Counted from the first letter of the stretch, positions 26,567 through 39,859 are shown. The stretch: 64,000 nt of DNA from Stutzerimonas stutzeri KOS6 (GCF_000307775.2 NZ_KK020676.1:1989768-2053767), one strand, 5' to 3'. Made by a program: numbers and translations. Notes: a model not told the origin generated them from the letters alone.

Positions 26567-29500
26567 ATGAACCTCTCCGCACCCTTCATCGCCCGTCCCG
26601 TGGCGACCATGCTGCTCAGCCTGGCGATCCTGTTGCTGGGTGGCGTCAGCTTCGGTCTGCTGCCGGTATCGCCGTTGCCGAACATGGATTTCCCGGTGAT
26701 CACGGTGCAGGCCAGCCTGCCGGGCGCCAGTCCGGAGATCATGGCCTCCAGCGTGGCGACACCGCTGGAACGCTCATTGGGCAGCATCGCGGGGGTCAGC
26801 CAGATGACCAGCCGCAGCAGCCAGGGCTCGACGCGGATCATCATCCAGTTCGATCTGGATCGCGAGATCAATGGCGCCGCCCGCGACGTGCAGGCGGCGA
26901 TCAATGCCGCGCGCAACCTGTTGCCCAGCGGCATGCGCAGCATGCCGACCTACCGCAAGATCAACCCGTCGCAGGCACCGATCATGGTGCTTTCGCTCAC
27001 GTCCGATGTGCTCGACAAGGCCGATCTGTACGACATCGGTTCGACGATCCTGGCGCAGAAGCTCTCGCAGGTGTCCGGGGTTGGCGAGATCCAGGTCGGC
27101 GGCAGTTCGCTGCCGGCAGTGCGCGTCGAGCTGCAACCGCAACAGCTGGAGCAGTACGGCGTATCGCTGGACGAAGTGCGGCAGACCATCGCCAATGCCA
27201 ACGTGCGCCGGCCCAAGGGCATGGTCGAGGATGCCGACCGGCACTGGCAGGTGCGCGCCAACGACCAGCTCCACGAGGCCGCCGACTACACGCCGCTGAT
27301 CATCCGCTATCAGGATGGCGCCGCGCTGCGCCTGGGCGACGTCGCCCGGGTACGAGATTCGGTGGAGGACCGCTACAACAGCGGCTTCTTCAACAACGAA
27401 CAGGCGGTGCTGCTGATCGTCAACCGCCAGGCGGGCGCCAACATCATCGAAACCATCGAGGGCATTCGCCGCGAGTTGCCCGCGCTGCAGGCAATCATGC
27501 CGGGCAGCGTCGATCTGAACATCGCCATGGATCGTTCGCCGGTCATCCGCGCCACTTTGCACGAAGCCGAGCGCACGCTGCTGATCGCGGTCGGGCTGGT
27601 CATCGTGCTGGTGTTCCTGTTCCTCGGCCGCCTGCGTACCGCGCTGATACCGGCGCTGGCCGTACCGGTGTCGCTGGTGGGCACCTTTGCGGTGATGTAC
27701 CTGTTCGGCTTCTCGCTGAACGTGCTGTCGCTGATGGCGCTGATCCTGGCCGCGGGCCTGGTGGTGGACGATGCCATCGTGGTGCTGGAGAACATCGCCC
27801 GCCACATCGAGGACGGTATACCGCCGTTGCGTGCCGCCTACATCGGGACTCGCGAGGTCGGCTTCACCCTGTTGTCGATGAACCTCTCGCTGGTGGTGGT
27901 GTTCGTCTCGATCCTCTACATGGGCGGGATCGTCGAGCGCCTGTTCCGCGAGTTCTCCATTACCCTGGCGGCGGCGATCCTGGTATCGCTGCTGGTGTCG
28001 CTGACGCTGACACCGATGCTCTGCGCGCGCTGGCTGAAGCCGCACCAGCCGGCGCAGGACGGTCGCCTGCAACGCTGGAGCCATGCCGCGCACCAGTGGC
28101 TGCTGCGCCATTACGACCGCTCGCTGAGCTGGGCGCTGCGTCATCGCCGCATCACCCTGCTGAGTCTGCTGGCGACCATCGCGCTGAACGTGGTGCTCTA
28201 CGTGCAGGTGCCCAAGACCTTCCTGCCGCAGCAGGACACCGGCCAGCTGACCGGCTTCATTCGCGGTGACGACGGTCTGTCGTTCCAGGTCATGCAGCCG
28301 AAGATGGAAGTCTTCCGCAAGGCCGTGCTGGCCGATCCGGCGGTGGAAAGCGTGGCCGGCTTCATCGGCGGACAGGGCGGGATCAACAATGCCTTCATGA
28401 TCGTGCGGCTCAAGCCGCTGAGCGAACGGAAGATATCGGCACAGAAGGTCATCGAGCGTATCCGCAGGAACCAGCCCCAGGTGCCCGGCGGGCGGATGTT
28501 CCTCATGGCTGATCAGGACCTGCAGTTCGGCGGCGGCCGGCAGAGCAGTTCGGCCTACGCCTACACGCTGCTGGCCAGCGACCTGAACGACCTGCGCACC
28601 TGGGTGCCACGCGTGACCCAGGCGCTTTCGGCGCTGCCGGAACTGACTAGCATCGATGCCAACGACGGCGAGGGCGCGCAGCAGATCAGCCTCAAGGTCG
28701 ACCGGGACGCCGCCAAGCGTCTGGGGATCGACATGAGCACGGTGACGGCACTGCTCAACAATGCCTTCAGCCAGCGGCAGATTTCCACCATCTACGAGGC
28801 ACTCAACCAGTACCAGGTGGTCATGGAGATCGATCCGAGCTACGCCCAGTACCCGGACGTGCTCCAGCAGATCCATGTCGTCACCGAGGACGGTCGTCGC
28901 GTGCCGCTGGCCGCCTTCGCCCGCTACGAGCGCAGCCTTGAGGAAGACCGGGTCAGCCACGACGGGCAGTTCGCCGCGGAGAACATCGACTTCGACCTGG
29001 CCCCTGGCGTCAGCCTCGACCAGGCGACCCTGGCGATCGAGCGTGCCGTGGCGGCCATCGGCCTGCCGAGCGAGGTGCAGGGGCGTCTGGGCGGCACCGG
29101 CAGCGCCTTCCAGACGACTCAGCAAGGGCAGCCGCTGATGATTCTCGGCGCCTTGCTGCTGGTCTACATCGTGCTGGGCGTTCTCTATGAAAGCTACATT
29201 CATCCGCTGACCATCCTTTCGACGCTGCCCTCGGCAGGGGTTGGCGCCTTGCTGGCGATCATCCTCACCGGCGACCAGTTCAGCCTGATCTCGCTGCTCG
29301 GCCTGTTCCTGCTGATCGGTGTGGTGAAGAAGAACGCCATCCTGATGATCGACCTCGCATTGCAGTTCGAGCGCAATGATCGGCTGTCTCCGGCCGACTC
29401 GATCCATCGTGCCTGCCTGCTGCGTTTCCGTCCGATCCTGATGACGACCATGGCCGCCATCCTCGGTGCCCTGCCGCTGTTGCTCGGCGGCGCGGAGGGG

Positions 29501-29671
29501 GCCGAGATGCGCCAGCCGCTGGGCCTGACCATCATCGGCGGCCTGCTGTTGAGCCAGATCCTGACCCTCTACACCACGCCGGTGGTCTATCTGTACCTGG
29601 ACCGTCTGCGTCACCGTTTCAACAGCTGGCGTGGTGTGCGCACCGATGCCGCCCTGGAAAACTCGCTATGA
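26567..29671 (+). CDS. muxC: RND multidrug efflux pump subunit MuxC/MdtC
   Basis: This 1034-residue RND transporter is clearly paralogous to the preceding gene product. It shares the FIARPVATMLLSLAILLLGG start, the AAGLVVDDAIVVLENIARHI proton-relay helix and the TVVKKNAILMIDLAL-type TM10 region. Both pump subunits are required in the Mdt/Mux system, with C thought to be the substrate-binding partner. A 4-bp overlap with opmB indicates coupled translation. The GAGAGGCGGGC upstream region provides the ribosome site. Confidence 0.92.
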   Translation: MNLSAPFIARPVATMLLSLAILLLGGVSFGLLPVSPLPNMDFPVITVQASLPGASPEIMASSVATPLERSLGSIAGVSQMTSRSSQGSTRIIIQFDLDREINGAARDVQAAINAARNLLPSGMRSMPTYRKINPSQAPIMVLSLTSDVLDKADLYDIGSTILAQKLSQVSGVGEIQVGGSSLPAVRVELQPQQLEQYGVSLDEVRQTIANANVRRPKGMVEDADRHWQVRANDQLHEAADYTPLIIRYQDGAALRLGDVARVRDSVEDRYNSGFFNNEQAVLLIVNRQAGANIIETIEGIRRELPALQAIMPGSVDLNIAMDRSPVIRATLHEAERTLLIAVGLVIVLVFLFLGRLRTALIPALAVPVSLVGTFAVMYLFGFSLNVLSLMALILAAGLVVDDAIVVLENIARHIEDGIPPLRAAYIGTREVGFTLLSMNLSLVVVFVSILYMGGIVERLFREFSITLAAAILVSLLVSLTLTPMLCARWLKPHQPAQDGRLQRWSHAAHQWLLRHYDRSLSWALRHRRITLLSLLATIALNVVLYVQVPKTFLPQQDTGQLTGFIRGDDGLSFQVMQPKMEVFRKAVLADPAVESVAGFIGGQGGINNAFMIVRLKPLSERKISAQKVIERIRRNQPQVPGGRMFLMADQDLQFGGGRQSSSAYAYTLLASDLNDLRTWVPRVTQALSALPELTSIDANDGEGAQQISLKVDRDAAKRLGIDMSTVTALLNNAFSQRQISTIYEALNQYQVVMEIDPSYAQYPDVLQQIHVVTEDGRRVPLAAFARYERSLEEDRVSHDGQFAAENIDFDLAPGVSLDQATLAIERAVAAIGLPSEVQGRLGGTGSAFQTTQQGQPLMILGALLLVYIVLGVLYESYIHPLTILSTLPSAGVGALLAIILTGDQFSLISLLGLFLLIGVVKKNAILMIDLALQFERNDRLSPADSIHRACLLRFRPILMTTMAAILGALPLLLGGAEGAEMRQPLGLTIIGGLLLSQILTLYTTPVVYLYLDRLRHRFNSWRGVRTDAALENSL

Positions 29672-31140
29672 AACCGCTGTCGCTGAACCTCGCCTTGCGC
29701 CCCCTCGCTGTCGCCGTGATGGCTCTTTCGCTGGGCGCCTGTACCCTGGGGCCGGACTATCAACGGCCGGAGCTACCGCCGTCGGCCGCATTCAAACAGG
29801 CCGAAGGCTGGAAACCTGCGGCGCCGGCCGATGTCGTCCAGCGCGGCGAATGGTGGCGTCTCTATGGCGATGCCGAACTCGATGCGCTGGTGGCCAGGCT
29901 GAACCTGTCCAACCAGAACGTCGCCGCGGCAGAAGCGCAGTACCGGCAGGCACGTGCGCTGGTACGTGGCGCCCGTTCGCAGCTGTTCCCCATCGTATCC
30001 GGCAGCGCCGGCGTCAGCCGCTCGGCACAGGGCAGCGGTACGACCGGCTCGACGACCAGCAGCGGTGTCGGCGAAAGCTACGAGGCCGGGCTCAGTGCCT
30101 CCTGGGAAGCGGACATCTGGGGCCGTCTGCGGCGCAATCTGGAAGCCAATCGGGCGAACATGCAGGCCAGTGCCGCCGACCTTGCCGCGGTCAGGCTGAG
30201 CCTGCAGGCGGAACTGGTGCAGACCTATCTGCAACTGCGCGTGATCGACGAGCATCAGCGCCTGCTGGAGCAGACTGTCGAAGCCTATGCGCGCTCGCTG
30301 CGTCTGACGGAAAACCAGTACCGTGCGGGTATCGTGCCCAAGTCGGACGTCAGCCAGGCGCAGACCCAGCTCAAGAGCACCCAGGCCCAGGCCATCGACC
30401 TGCGCTGGCAACGTGCGCAGATGGAGCACGCGATCGCCGTGCTGATCGGCGTCGCCCCGTCGGAGCTGGACATCGCCGAGCGCCAGGACATCCCGGCGCT
30501 GCCGGAAGTGCCGCTGGCGCTGCCCTCGCAATTGCTGGAGCGCCGCCCGGACGTGGCTTCGGCGGAGCGCCTGGTCATGGCGGCCAACGCCGACATCGGT
30601 GTGGCCGAGGCGGCCTGGTATCCGGACCTGACGATCTCGGCCAGTGGCGGCTATCGCAACAGCAGCTTCAGCGATCTGTTCAGCGTGCCCAATCGTTTCT
30701 GGTCACTGGGCCCGCAACTGGCGCTGACGCTGCTCGACTTCGGCAGCCGCCGCGCCGAGCTGGAACGGGCCGAAGCCAGCTACGAGCAGACGGTGGCCAA
30801 CTACCGCCAGACCGTGCTCGACAGCTTCCGTGAGGTAGAGGATTACCTGGTGCAGCTGCGGGTGCTAGGACAGGAAGCGGTGGTGCAGCGCGAGGCACTG
30901 GAGGCCGCTCAGGAGTCGCTGCGCCTGATCGAAAACCAGTACCGTGCCGGTACCGTCGATTATCTGAGCGTAGCGACCGTGCAAACCACTGCCCTGAACA
31001 ACCAGCGCACCAACCTGACCCTGCTGGGTGACCGCCTGACCGCCAGTGTCCTGCTGATCGCTGCCCTGGGCGGTGGTTGGGACAGCCAGCAGCTGGATCA
31101 GGAACCCGTGCCCTCGACGTCCCCCGACATCTCCGAGTGA
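29668..31140 (+). CDS. opmB: Outer-membrane efflux lipoprotein OpmB (NodT/OprM family)
   Basis: This 490-residue TolC-type channel has a lipoprotein signal (VMALSLGAC, lipobox Cys25) followed by the typical GPDYQRPELP start. Two outer-membrane-factor repeats of long helices are visible (VRLSLQAELVQTYLQLRVIDEHQ; TVANYRQTVLDSFREVEDYL). PSQLLERRPDVASAERLV is a conserved family signature. It completes the tripartite MuxABC-OpmB pump. The transcript ends at a hairpin at 31160. Confidence 0.92.
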   Translation: MKPLSLNLALRPLAVAVMALSLGACTLGPDYQRPELPPSAAFKQAEGWKPAAPADVVQRGEWWRLYGDAELDALVARLNLSNQNVAAAEAQYRQARALVRGARSQLFPIVSGSAGVSRSAQGSGTTGSTTSSGVGESYEAGLSASWEADIWGRLRRNLEANRANMQASAADLAAVRLSLQAELVQTYLQLRVIDEHQRLLEQTVEAYARSLRLTENQYRAGIVPKSDVSQAQTQLKSTQAQAIDLRWQRAQMEHAIAVLIGVAPSELDIAERQDIPALPEVPLALPSQLLERRPDVASAERLVMAANADIGVAEAAWYPDLTISASGGYRNSSFSDLFSVPNRFWSLGPQLALTLLDFGSRRAELERAEASYEQTVANYRQTVLDSFREVEDYLVQLRVLGQEAVVQREALEAAQESLRLIENQYRAGTVDYLSVATVQTTALNNQRTNLTLLGDRLTASVLLIAALGGGWDSQQLDQEPVPSTSPDISE

Positions 31141-31159
31141 CTGTGCCAAGGCCATAAGG

Positions 31160-31181
31160 AACCCCGCCACCAGGCGGGGTT
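31160..31181. terminator. Bidirectional terminator between opmB and dctP
   Basis: AACCCCGCC and GGCGGGGTT form a 9-bp stem with a 4-nt ACCA loop in the 57-bp gap between convergent genes. The T-run is short. Confidence 0.7.
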
Positions 31182-31197
31182 TCGCCGCTGCGAGTGG

Positions 31198-33784
<2,587 letters not shown>

Positions 33785-33788
<4 letters not shown>

Positions 33789-36700
33789 GCGCGGACCTCC
33801 TTGAATGCCGCCTTGCGGGCTTCGCGCTTCTCGACGAAGGCGCGAATCACCAGATAGAACACCGGGGTCAGCAGCAGGCCGAAGAAGGTCACGCCGAGCA
33901 TCCCGGAAAACACCGCCACCCCCATCGCATGGCGCATCTCGGCGCCGGCCCCGCTGGAAAGCATCAGCGGCACCACGCCCATGATGAAGGCGAAGCTGGT
34001 CATCAGGATCGGCCGCAGGCGCAGGCGGCAGGCTTCCAGCACCGCGGCGAGGCGGTCCATGCCTTCGTCCTGCTTGTCCTTGGCGAATTCCACCAGCAGG
34101 ATGGCGTTCTTGCACGCCAGTCCCACCAGCACGATCAGGCCGATCTGGGTGAACACGTTGTTGTCGCTACCAGCCAGGATCACCCCGGCAATTGCCGAGA
34201 GCAGCGTCATCGGCACGATCAGGATCACTGCCAGCGGCAGGCTCCAGCTCTCGTACTGCGCGGCCAGCACCAGGAAGGCCAGCAGCACGCAGAGCGGGAA
34301 GACGAATACCGCGGTGTTGCCGGCGAGGATCTGCTGGAAGGTCAGCTCGGTCCATTCGTAGCTCATGCCATTCGGCAGCTCGGCCTCGAGCAGGCGCTCC
34401 ATGGCCGCCTCGGCCTGGCCGGAGCTGTAGCCCGGCGCGGCCGCCCCGTTGATCTCGGCGGTGAGGAAGCCGTTGTAGTGCATGACCCGATCGGGACCGG
34501 CGCTGTCCGTGACGCGGACGAAGGTCGACAGCGGCACCATCTCGCCGCGGTTGTTGCGCACTTTCAGCTGACCGATCTGCTCCGGCGCCAGGCGGAACTT
34601 CTGGTCGGCCTGGACGTTGACCTGGTAGGTACGGCCGAAGCGGTTGAAGTCGTTGGCGTACAGCGAGCCCAGGTACACCTGCATGGTGTCGAATATCTCG
34701 TCGATGGCCACGCCGTGGGTCTTGGCCTTCTCGCGGTCGATGTCGGCATCTACCTGCGGCACGTTGACCTGATAGCTGGTGAACAGACCGGCCAGTTCGG
34801 GGTAGTCGGCGCTCTTGGCAATGACGTTCTGCACCTGCTGGTAAAGCGCCTCGTAGCCCAGGTTGCCACGGTCCTGCACCTGCACGCGGAAGCCGCCGAT
34901 GGTACCCAGGCCCTGTACCGGCGGCGGCGGGAAGATGGCGATGAAGGCGTCCTGGATCTGCGCGAACTGGCCGTTCAGGTCGGCTGCGATGGCAGCGGCC
35001 GAAAGCGACGGGTCCTTGCGCTCATCGAACGGCTTGAGCGGGGTGAAGACGATGCCGCTGTTCGGGCTGTTGGTGAAGCCGTTGATCGACAGCCCGGGGA
35101 AGGCCACGGTGTTTTCCACACCCGGATGCCTGCCAGCGATTTCCGACATGCGCTTGATCACATCCTCGGTACGGTCGAGCGTGGCGGCATCGGGCAACTG
35201 GGCGAAGGCGACCAGGTACTGCTTGTCCTGCGGCGGAACGAAGCCGGTCGGCGTGCTGGCAAAACCCAGGTAACCCAGGCCGACCAGGCCGACCAGGCCG
35301 ACATAGATCACCAGTGCGATACCGCTGCCGCGCAGGATGCGCCGCACCACGCCGACGTAGCCGTGGCTGGCGCGATCGAAGACCCGATTGAACGGACGGA
35401 ACAGCCAGCCGCCGAACAGCCGGTCGAGCAGGCGCGAAAAGCCATCCTTCGGCGCGTCGTGGGCCTTGAGCAGGACCGCGGCCAGCGCTGGCGAGAGGGT
35501 CAGCGAGTTGAACGCCGAGATCACCGTGGATATCGCGATGGTCAAGGCGAACTGCTGGTAGAACTGCCCGGTAAGGCCGGAAATGAACGCGGTGGGCACG
35601 AATACCGCGCACAGCACCAGGGCGGTGGCGATGATCGGACCGGTGACTTCCTTCATGGCCTGGCGGGTCGCCTCCACCGGCGACTTGCCCAGGCCGATGT
35701 TGCGCTCGACGTTTTCCACCACCACGATGGCGTCGTCCACCACGATGCCGATGGCCAGCACCAGGCCGAACAGCGACAGTGCATTGAGCGAGAAGCCGAA
35801 CAGGTGCATCACCGCGAAGGTGCCGATCAGTGATACCGGTACGGCGGCCAGCGGAATGATCGAGGCGCGCCAGGTCTGCAGGAACAGGATCACTACCAGC
35901 ACCACCAGCACGATGGCTTCCAGCAGGGTGTGTACCACCGCCTCGATGGAACCGCGCACGAAGATGGTCGGGTCGTAGACGATCTCGTAGTCCACGCCCT
36001 GCGGGAAGCTCTGCTTGAGCTCGGCCATGCGTTCGCGCACCAGGTCGGAGATGGCGATGGCGTTGGAGCCGGGGCGCTGGAAGATCGGGATGGCCACCGC
36101 CGGCTGGTTGTTCAGGAGCGAACGCAGAGCGTACTGGCTGGAACCCAGCTCGATGCGGGCGATGTCCTTCAGGCGGGTGATCTCGCCGTCCTCGCCGGCG
36201 CGGACGATGATGTTCTCGAATTCCTCCTCGTCGACCAGGCGGCCCTGGGTGTTGATCGACAGCTGGAAGTCGGTGGCGCCGGGCGCTGGCGGCGCGCCCA
36301 GGGCACCGGCGGCGACCTGGCGGTTCTGCTCGCGGATCGCGTTGACCACGTCGCTGGCGGTGAGGTTGCGCGAGGCGACCTTCTCCGGGTCGAGCCAGAC
36401 GCGCAGTGAGTAATCGCCCATGCCGAACAGTTGCACATCGCCGATGCCATCCAGCCGTGCCAGCTCGTCCTTGACGTTGAGCGCGGCATAGTTGGACAGG
36501 TAGAGCATGTCGTAGCGCTGATCCGGCGAGGTCAGGTGCACCACCATGGTCAGGTCGGGGGAGGCCTTGTCCACGGTCACGCCCAGCCGTTGCACTTCGG
36601 TGGGAAGGGTCGGCATGGTGCGTGTGACGCGGTTCTGCACCTGCACCTGGGCATTGTCCAGATCGGTGCCGAGGGCGAAGGTAATGGTCAGTGTCAGCTT

Positions 36701-36964
36701 GCCGTCGGCGGTCGCCTGGGACGACATGTAGAGCATGCCCTCGACGCCGGTGATGGCCTGCTCCAGCGGCGAGGCGACGGTTTCGCCGATCACCTTGGGA
36801 TTGGCGCCGGGGAAGTTGGCACGCACCACCACGGTGGGCGGGACCACTTCGGGGTATTCGCTGATCGGCAACTGGAACAGCGAGATGGCGCCGGCGATGA
36901 GGATCACCAGTGACAGCACGGCGGCGAAGATCGGCCGCTTGATGAAGAATTGCGAGAAATTCAT
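33785..36964 (-). CDS. mexF: RND multidrug efflux transporter MexF
   Basis: This 1059-residue HAE-1-type RND pump is close to P. aeruginosa MexF (1062 aa). It has an N-terminal FIKRPIFAAVLSLVILIAG helix, the proton-relay segment IGIVVDDAIVVVENVERNIG, and the TM10-12 segment VGLACKNAILLVEFAKD. MexEF-OprN exports chloramphenicol, fluoroquinolones, trimethoprim and quinolone-signal precursors (family knowledge). It lies 98 bp downstream of mexE, is coupled to oprN, and mexT is nearby. Confidence 0.94.
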
Positions 36965-37062
36965 GGCGCACTCCGGGGTAGGGCGCGGCGGGCGCGTCCT
37001 GGCGGATCGATCGGGGTGGCGCGCCAGGCGCGCCGGTGTTCGGAACGGCGGCTTGGCCGCGC

Positions 37063-38292
37063 TCAGCTGCTCGGGCGCTGCGCCAGGGCGCGCTCGACCA
37101 CCTGTGGTTTCAGCGCCTCACGGATGGCGCGGTTCTGCTGGCGCAGGGCGGCCAGGGTGTCGGCATCGGCCATGGCTACCGGCTCGGCCTGCACCGGATT
37201 GCCCGGGCGCACGCGCTGCAGACCGTTGACCACGATGGTCTCGCCCTTGGCCAGGCCTGCGCGGACGATGCGCAGGCCCTCGAGTTTCGGTCCCAGTTCG
37301 ACCGGGCGATAGGCCACGGTGCCATCATCGGCCAGGACCAGTACGAACTTCTTGCCCAGGTCGGTGCCGACCGCCACGTCCTTGATCAGTACCGCATCGT
37401 AGGTGGCGCTGCCGACCAGCTTGAGGCGGGCGTAGAGGCCGGGAGTGAAACGGCCGTCGCGGTTATCGAACACGGCGCGGCCACGAATGGTGCCGGTGCG
37501 CGAATCGACCTGGTTGTCGATGAAGTCCATGTGGCCCAGGTGCGGATGACCTTCCTCGCTGGACAGGCCGAGATAGACCGGGGTCGCCTCGCCACGGTCG
37601 CCATTGCGCGCCAGCTCGCGGTACTTGAGGTAGGTGCGCTCGTCGGCCTCGAAATAGGCATAGACCCTGTCGGTGGAGACCAGCGTGGTCAGCAGCGCCT
37701 CGCCGGCGTTGACCAGGTTGCCGGCGGTGATCAGCGCACGACCGACGCGGCCATCGATGGGCGCGGTGACGCGGGTGAACGAAAGGTCCAGCTGCGCCTT
37801 GTCCAACTGCGCCTGGATCGCTGTCACCGCTGCCCGGGCTTCCTGAGCGGCGCTGACGCGGGCGTCGGCCAGTTCGGCGGAAATCGCGTTCTTCTGCCGC
37901 AGGCGTTCGCCACGCTGGGCTTCGGCGGCGGTGCGCTGCTGGCTGGCACGGGCCTGCTGCAGCTGTGCCTGCAGGCGCTTGACCTCGGCCTGGAACGGCC
38001 GCGGGTCGATCCGGAACAGCAGGTCGCCTTTTTTCACCAGCGCACCTTCGTCGAACGTCACCTGGTCGATGAAACCGGAGACACGCGGACGGATCTCCAC
38101 CGATTCCGGCGCTTGCAGGCGGCCGGTGACTTCATCCCATTCGGTCACCCGCTGTTCGATGACTTCGGCAACGCTGACGGCGGGCGGTGGCATTCCCGAC
38201 TGGGTGGCCTCCGGCTCCTTGCCACAGGCAGCGGTGATGAGCACCACCAGGCCGATGAGGGGAAAGCGCAAGGCGCTGAGCGTACGTTCCAT
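37063..38292 (-). CDS. mexE: RND efflux membrane-fusion lipoprotein MexE
   Basis: This 409-residue adaptor has a lipoprotein signal (LIGLVVLITAAC, Cys23). The lipoyl domain halves (SVEIRPRVSGFIDQVTFDEG and FTRVTAPIDGRVGRALITAG) surround a coiled coil rich in Gln/Ala/Arg. It links MexF to OprN. A MexT-type box lies 78-101 bp upstream of its start, so the operon is probably activated by MexT. Confidence 0.92.
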   Translation of the reverse strand: MERTLSALRFPLIGLVVLITAACGKEPEATQSGMPPPAVSVAEVIEQRVTEWDEVTGRLQAPESVEIRPRVSGFIDQVTFDEGALVKKGDLLFRIDPRPFQAEVKRLQAQLQQARASQQRTAAEAQRGERLRQKNAISAELADARVSAAQEARAAVTAIQAQLDKAQLDLSFTRVTAPIDGRVGRALITAGNLVNAGEALLTTLVSTDRVYAYFEADERTYLKYRELARNGDRGEATPVYLGLSSEEGHPHLGHMDFIDNQVDSRTGTIRGRAVFDNRDGRFTPGLYARLKLVGSATYDAVLIKDVAVGTDLGKKFVLVLADDGTVAYRPVELGPKLEGLRIVRAGLAKGETIVVNGLQRVRPGNPVQAEPVAMADADTLAALRQQNRAIREALKPQVVERALAQRPSS

Positions 38293-38369
38293 GCTTGACT
38301 CCGCAAGTCGGATTTATCGATGGCGGGAGTCTGCGTGGTCAAGCCGGCCAGCAGAAATCGAACGAGCCG

Positions 38370-38393
38370 AAGGTGAATATCATTGGCGATGAT
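38370..38393 (-). promoter_or_regulatory. Candidate MexT binding site (nod-box type) upstream of mexE
   Basis: On the minus strand the site reads ATCA-TCGCC-AATGAT-ATTC-ACCTT. This keeps the layout of the published MexT consensus (ATCA-N5-GTCGAT-N4-ACYAT): ATCA and GAT match and ACCTT differs at one base, while the first three bases of GTCGAT differ. It also contains the LysR nod-box core ATC-N9-GAT. It ends 78 bp before the mexE start codon. Confidence 0.55.
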
Positions 38394-38447
38394 GGTTGAG
38401 CATTCGATATCAGCGCAACGCGAGGACGAACAGGTTCGTTATTTTTC

Positions 38448-38668
38448 GTAGGGTGGGCGTTAGCCCACCGACCGAGTCCAGTCGAACCAGCGATGGTGGG
38501 CTGAAGCCCACCCTACGGTTGGTGTGCGGCAGTACGCGTTGCCCAGCGTGCCGGTCAGGCATGGGCCGCTCGAAGTTCTGGCTGGCGCAATTTTCGTAGG
38601 GTGGGCTTTAGCCCACCAGGCGAGGGCTTGATGGCGGCAAACACGCGGTGGGCTGAAGCCCACCCTAC
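38448..38668. repeat. Two inverted pairs of REP-like palindromes
   Basis: Four copies of a palindromic element with core GGTGGGC-TTCA-GCCCACC lie between mexE and mexT: forward at 38448-38469 and 38595-38617, inverted at 38495-38516 and 38647-38668. Each forward copy begins CGTAGGGTGGGC and is partnered by an inverted copy 25-30 bp away, an arrangement like REP doublets. One copy is variant (GCGTTAGCCC). The same element recurs as a tandem array at 57842-58058. No gene is seen in the 38293-38679 gap. Confidence 0.85.
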
Positions 38669-38679
38669 AAGGTCGCCGC

Positions 38680-39597
38680 TCAGAGACTGTCCGGATCGCC
38701 AACGAACATCTGGATGCGTGAGCGCAGCCAGCGCTCGGCGGGGTCGTTGTCCTGGGCGCCGCGCCAGGCCATGGACAGCTCGAAATCCTGGCTGGTTTCG
38801 AATGGCAGTGGTTCGGCGCGCACGCCGCCATTGGCGGCCAGCGCGGCCGCCGCGTAGTCTGGTACGGTGGCGATGATGTCGGTACCGGCGAGCAGGCTGG
38901 CCAGCCCGTTGAACTGCGGGACCGCCAGGACCACCTTGCGCTTGCAGCCGTGCAGCGCCAGTTCGTCGTCGATGTAGCCGTTCAGGTCGCCGGCAAAGGA
39001 AACCATGGCATGCGGGCGGCTGCAGTAGTCCTCCATGCTCAGGCGGCCGGGAATGCTGTCGGCGCGCAGCAGCATCGGCTTGGGGCGACGCAGTACCTTG
39101 CGCTTGGCATTGGCCGGCAGTTCCTCGGTGTAGCAGACGCCCACGGAAATCTCGCCGGACCCCAGCAGACTCGGCATCAGCAGATAGTTGGCGCGCCGCA
39201 CCACCAGCACCACATCCGGCGCCTCGGCGCGCAACCGACGCAGCAGTGGTGGCAGCAGGGCGAACTCGACTTCATCGGTCAGGCCGATGCGAAACACTTG
39301 CGTACTGGTGGCCGGGTCGAAGGTCGAGGCGCGGCTGACCGCGGTGGAGATCGAGTCCAGCGCTGGCGACAGCAACTGCGCGATTTCCTGGGCGCGGGCG
39401 GTGGGTTCCATGCTGCGGCCGGTACGCACGAACAGAGGGTCGTCGAACAGCGCACGCAGCCTGGCCAGCGCAGCGCTGATCGCCGGCTGGCCGAGGAACA
39501 GTTTTTCGGCGGCGCGCGTAACGCTGCGCTCATGCATCAGCGTTTCGAAGACGATCAGCAGATTGAGGTCGACGCGGCGAAGGTCGTTGCGATTCAT
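38680..39597 (-). CDS. mexT: LysR-family activator MexT
   Basis: This 305-residue regulator closely resembles P. aeruginosa MexT by eye, including NDLRRVDLNLLIVFETLMHE, the helix-turn-helix SVTRAAEKLFLGQPAISAAL, PANAKRK, VSFAGDLNGYIDDELALHG and the AWRGAQDNDPAERWLRSRIQ end. MexT activates mexEF-oprN and mexS in response to electrophilic or nitrosative stress (family knowledge). The frame is intact, with no sign of the inactivating 8-bp insertion known in some P. aeruginosa strains. It is separated from mexE by a repeat cluster. Confidence 0.95.
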   Translation of the reverse strand: MNRNDLRRVDLNLLIVFETLMHERSVTRAAEKLFLGQPAISAALARLRALFDDPLFVRTGRSMEPTARAQEIAQLLSPALDSISTAVSRASTFDPATSTQVFRIGLTDEVEFALLPPLLRRLRAEAPDVVLVVRRANYLLMPSLLGSGEISVGVCYTEELPANAKRKVLRRPKPMLLRADSIPGRLSMEDYCSRPHAMVSFAGDLNGYIDDELALHGCKRKVVLAVPQFNGLASLLAGTDIIATVPDYAAAALAANGGVRAEPLPFETSQDFELSMAWRGAQDNDPAERWLRSRIQMFVGDPDSL

Positions 39598-39859
39598 GCC
39601 TGGTTCACATCGTGCCTGCGGCCGAACGAAGGGGGGCCGGCTCTGGAAGTGGTCTGCATTCTAGACAGCTTCGCCTGCCAACGGCATGCCCGATTGCGCT
39701 TTCGAAATGCACAAAGCTGCAATGTGTTGTCATGGATACATACGCGGCTCCATCATTCCCGCGCATGGAAACTATCGACAGGAATCCGCGCCGCCGGCTG
39801 GAGTTGTGACGATACTGGCGATAGAGTCCGTTTGCACAGTAGTAAGGCGAGGGGTCGCA

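Noticed and set aside
23221..26943. 1240-residue minus-strand open frame opposite muxB
   Set aside because: Antisense shadow produced by high GC codon bias; it has a His/Gln/Arg-rich composition and no family features, while muxB is unambiguous.
38680..39597. Possible mexT inactivation as in some P. aeruginosa strains
   Set aside because: The frame is full-length and all family segments align by eye without an insertion or frameshift.
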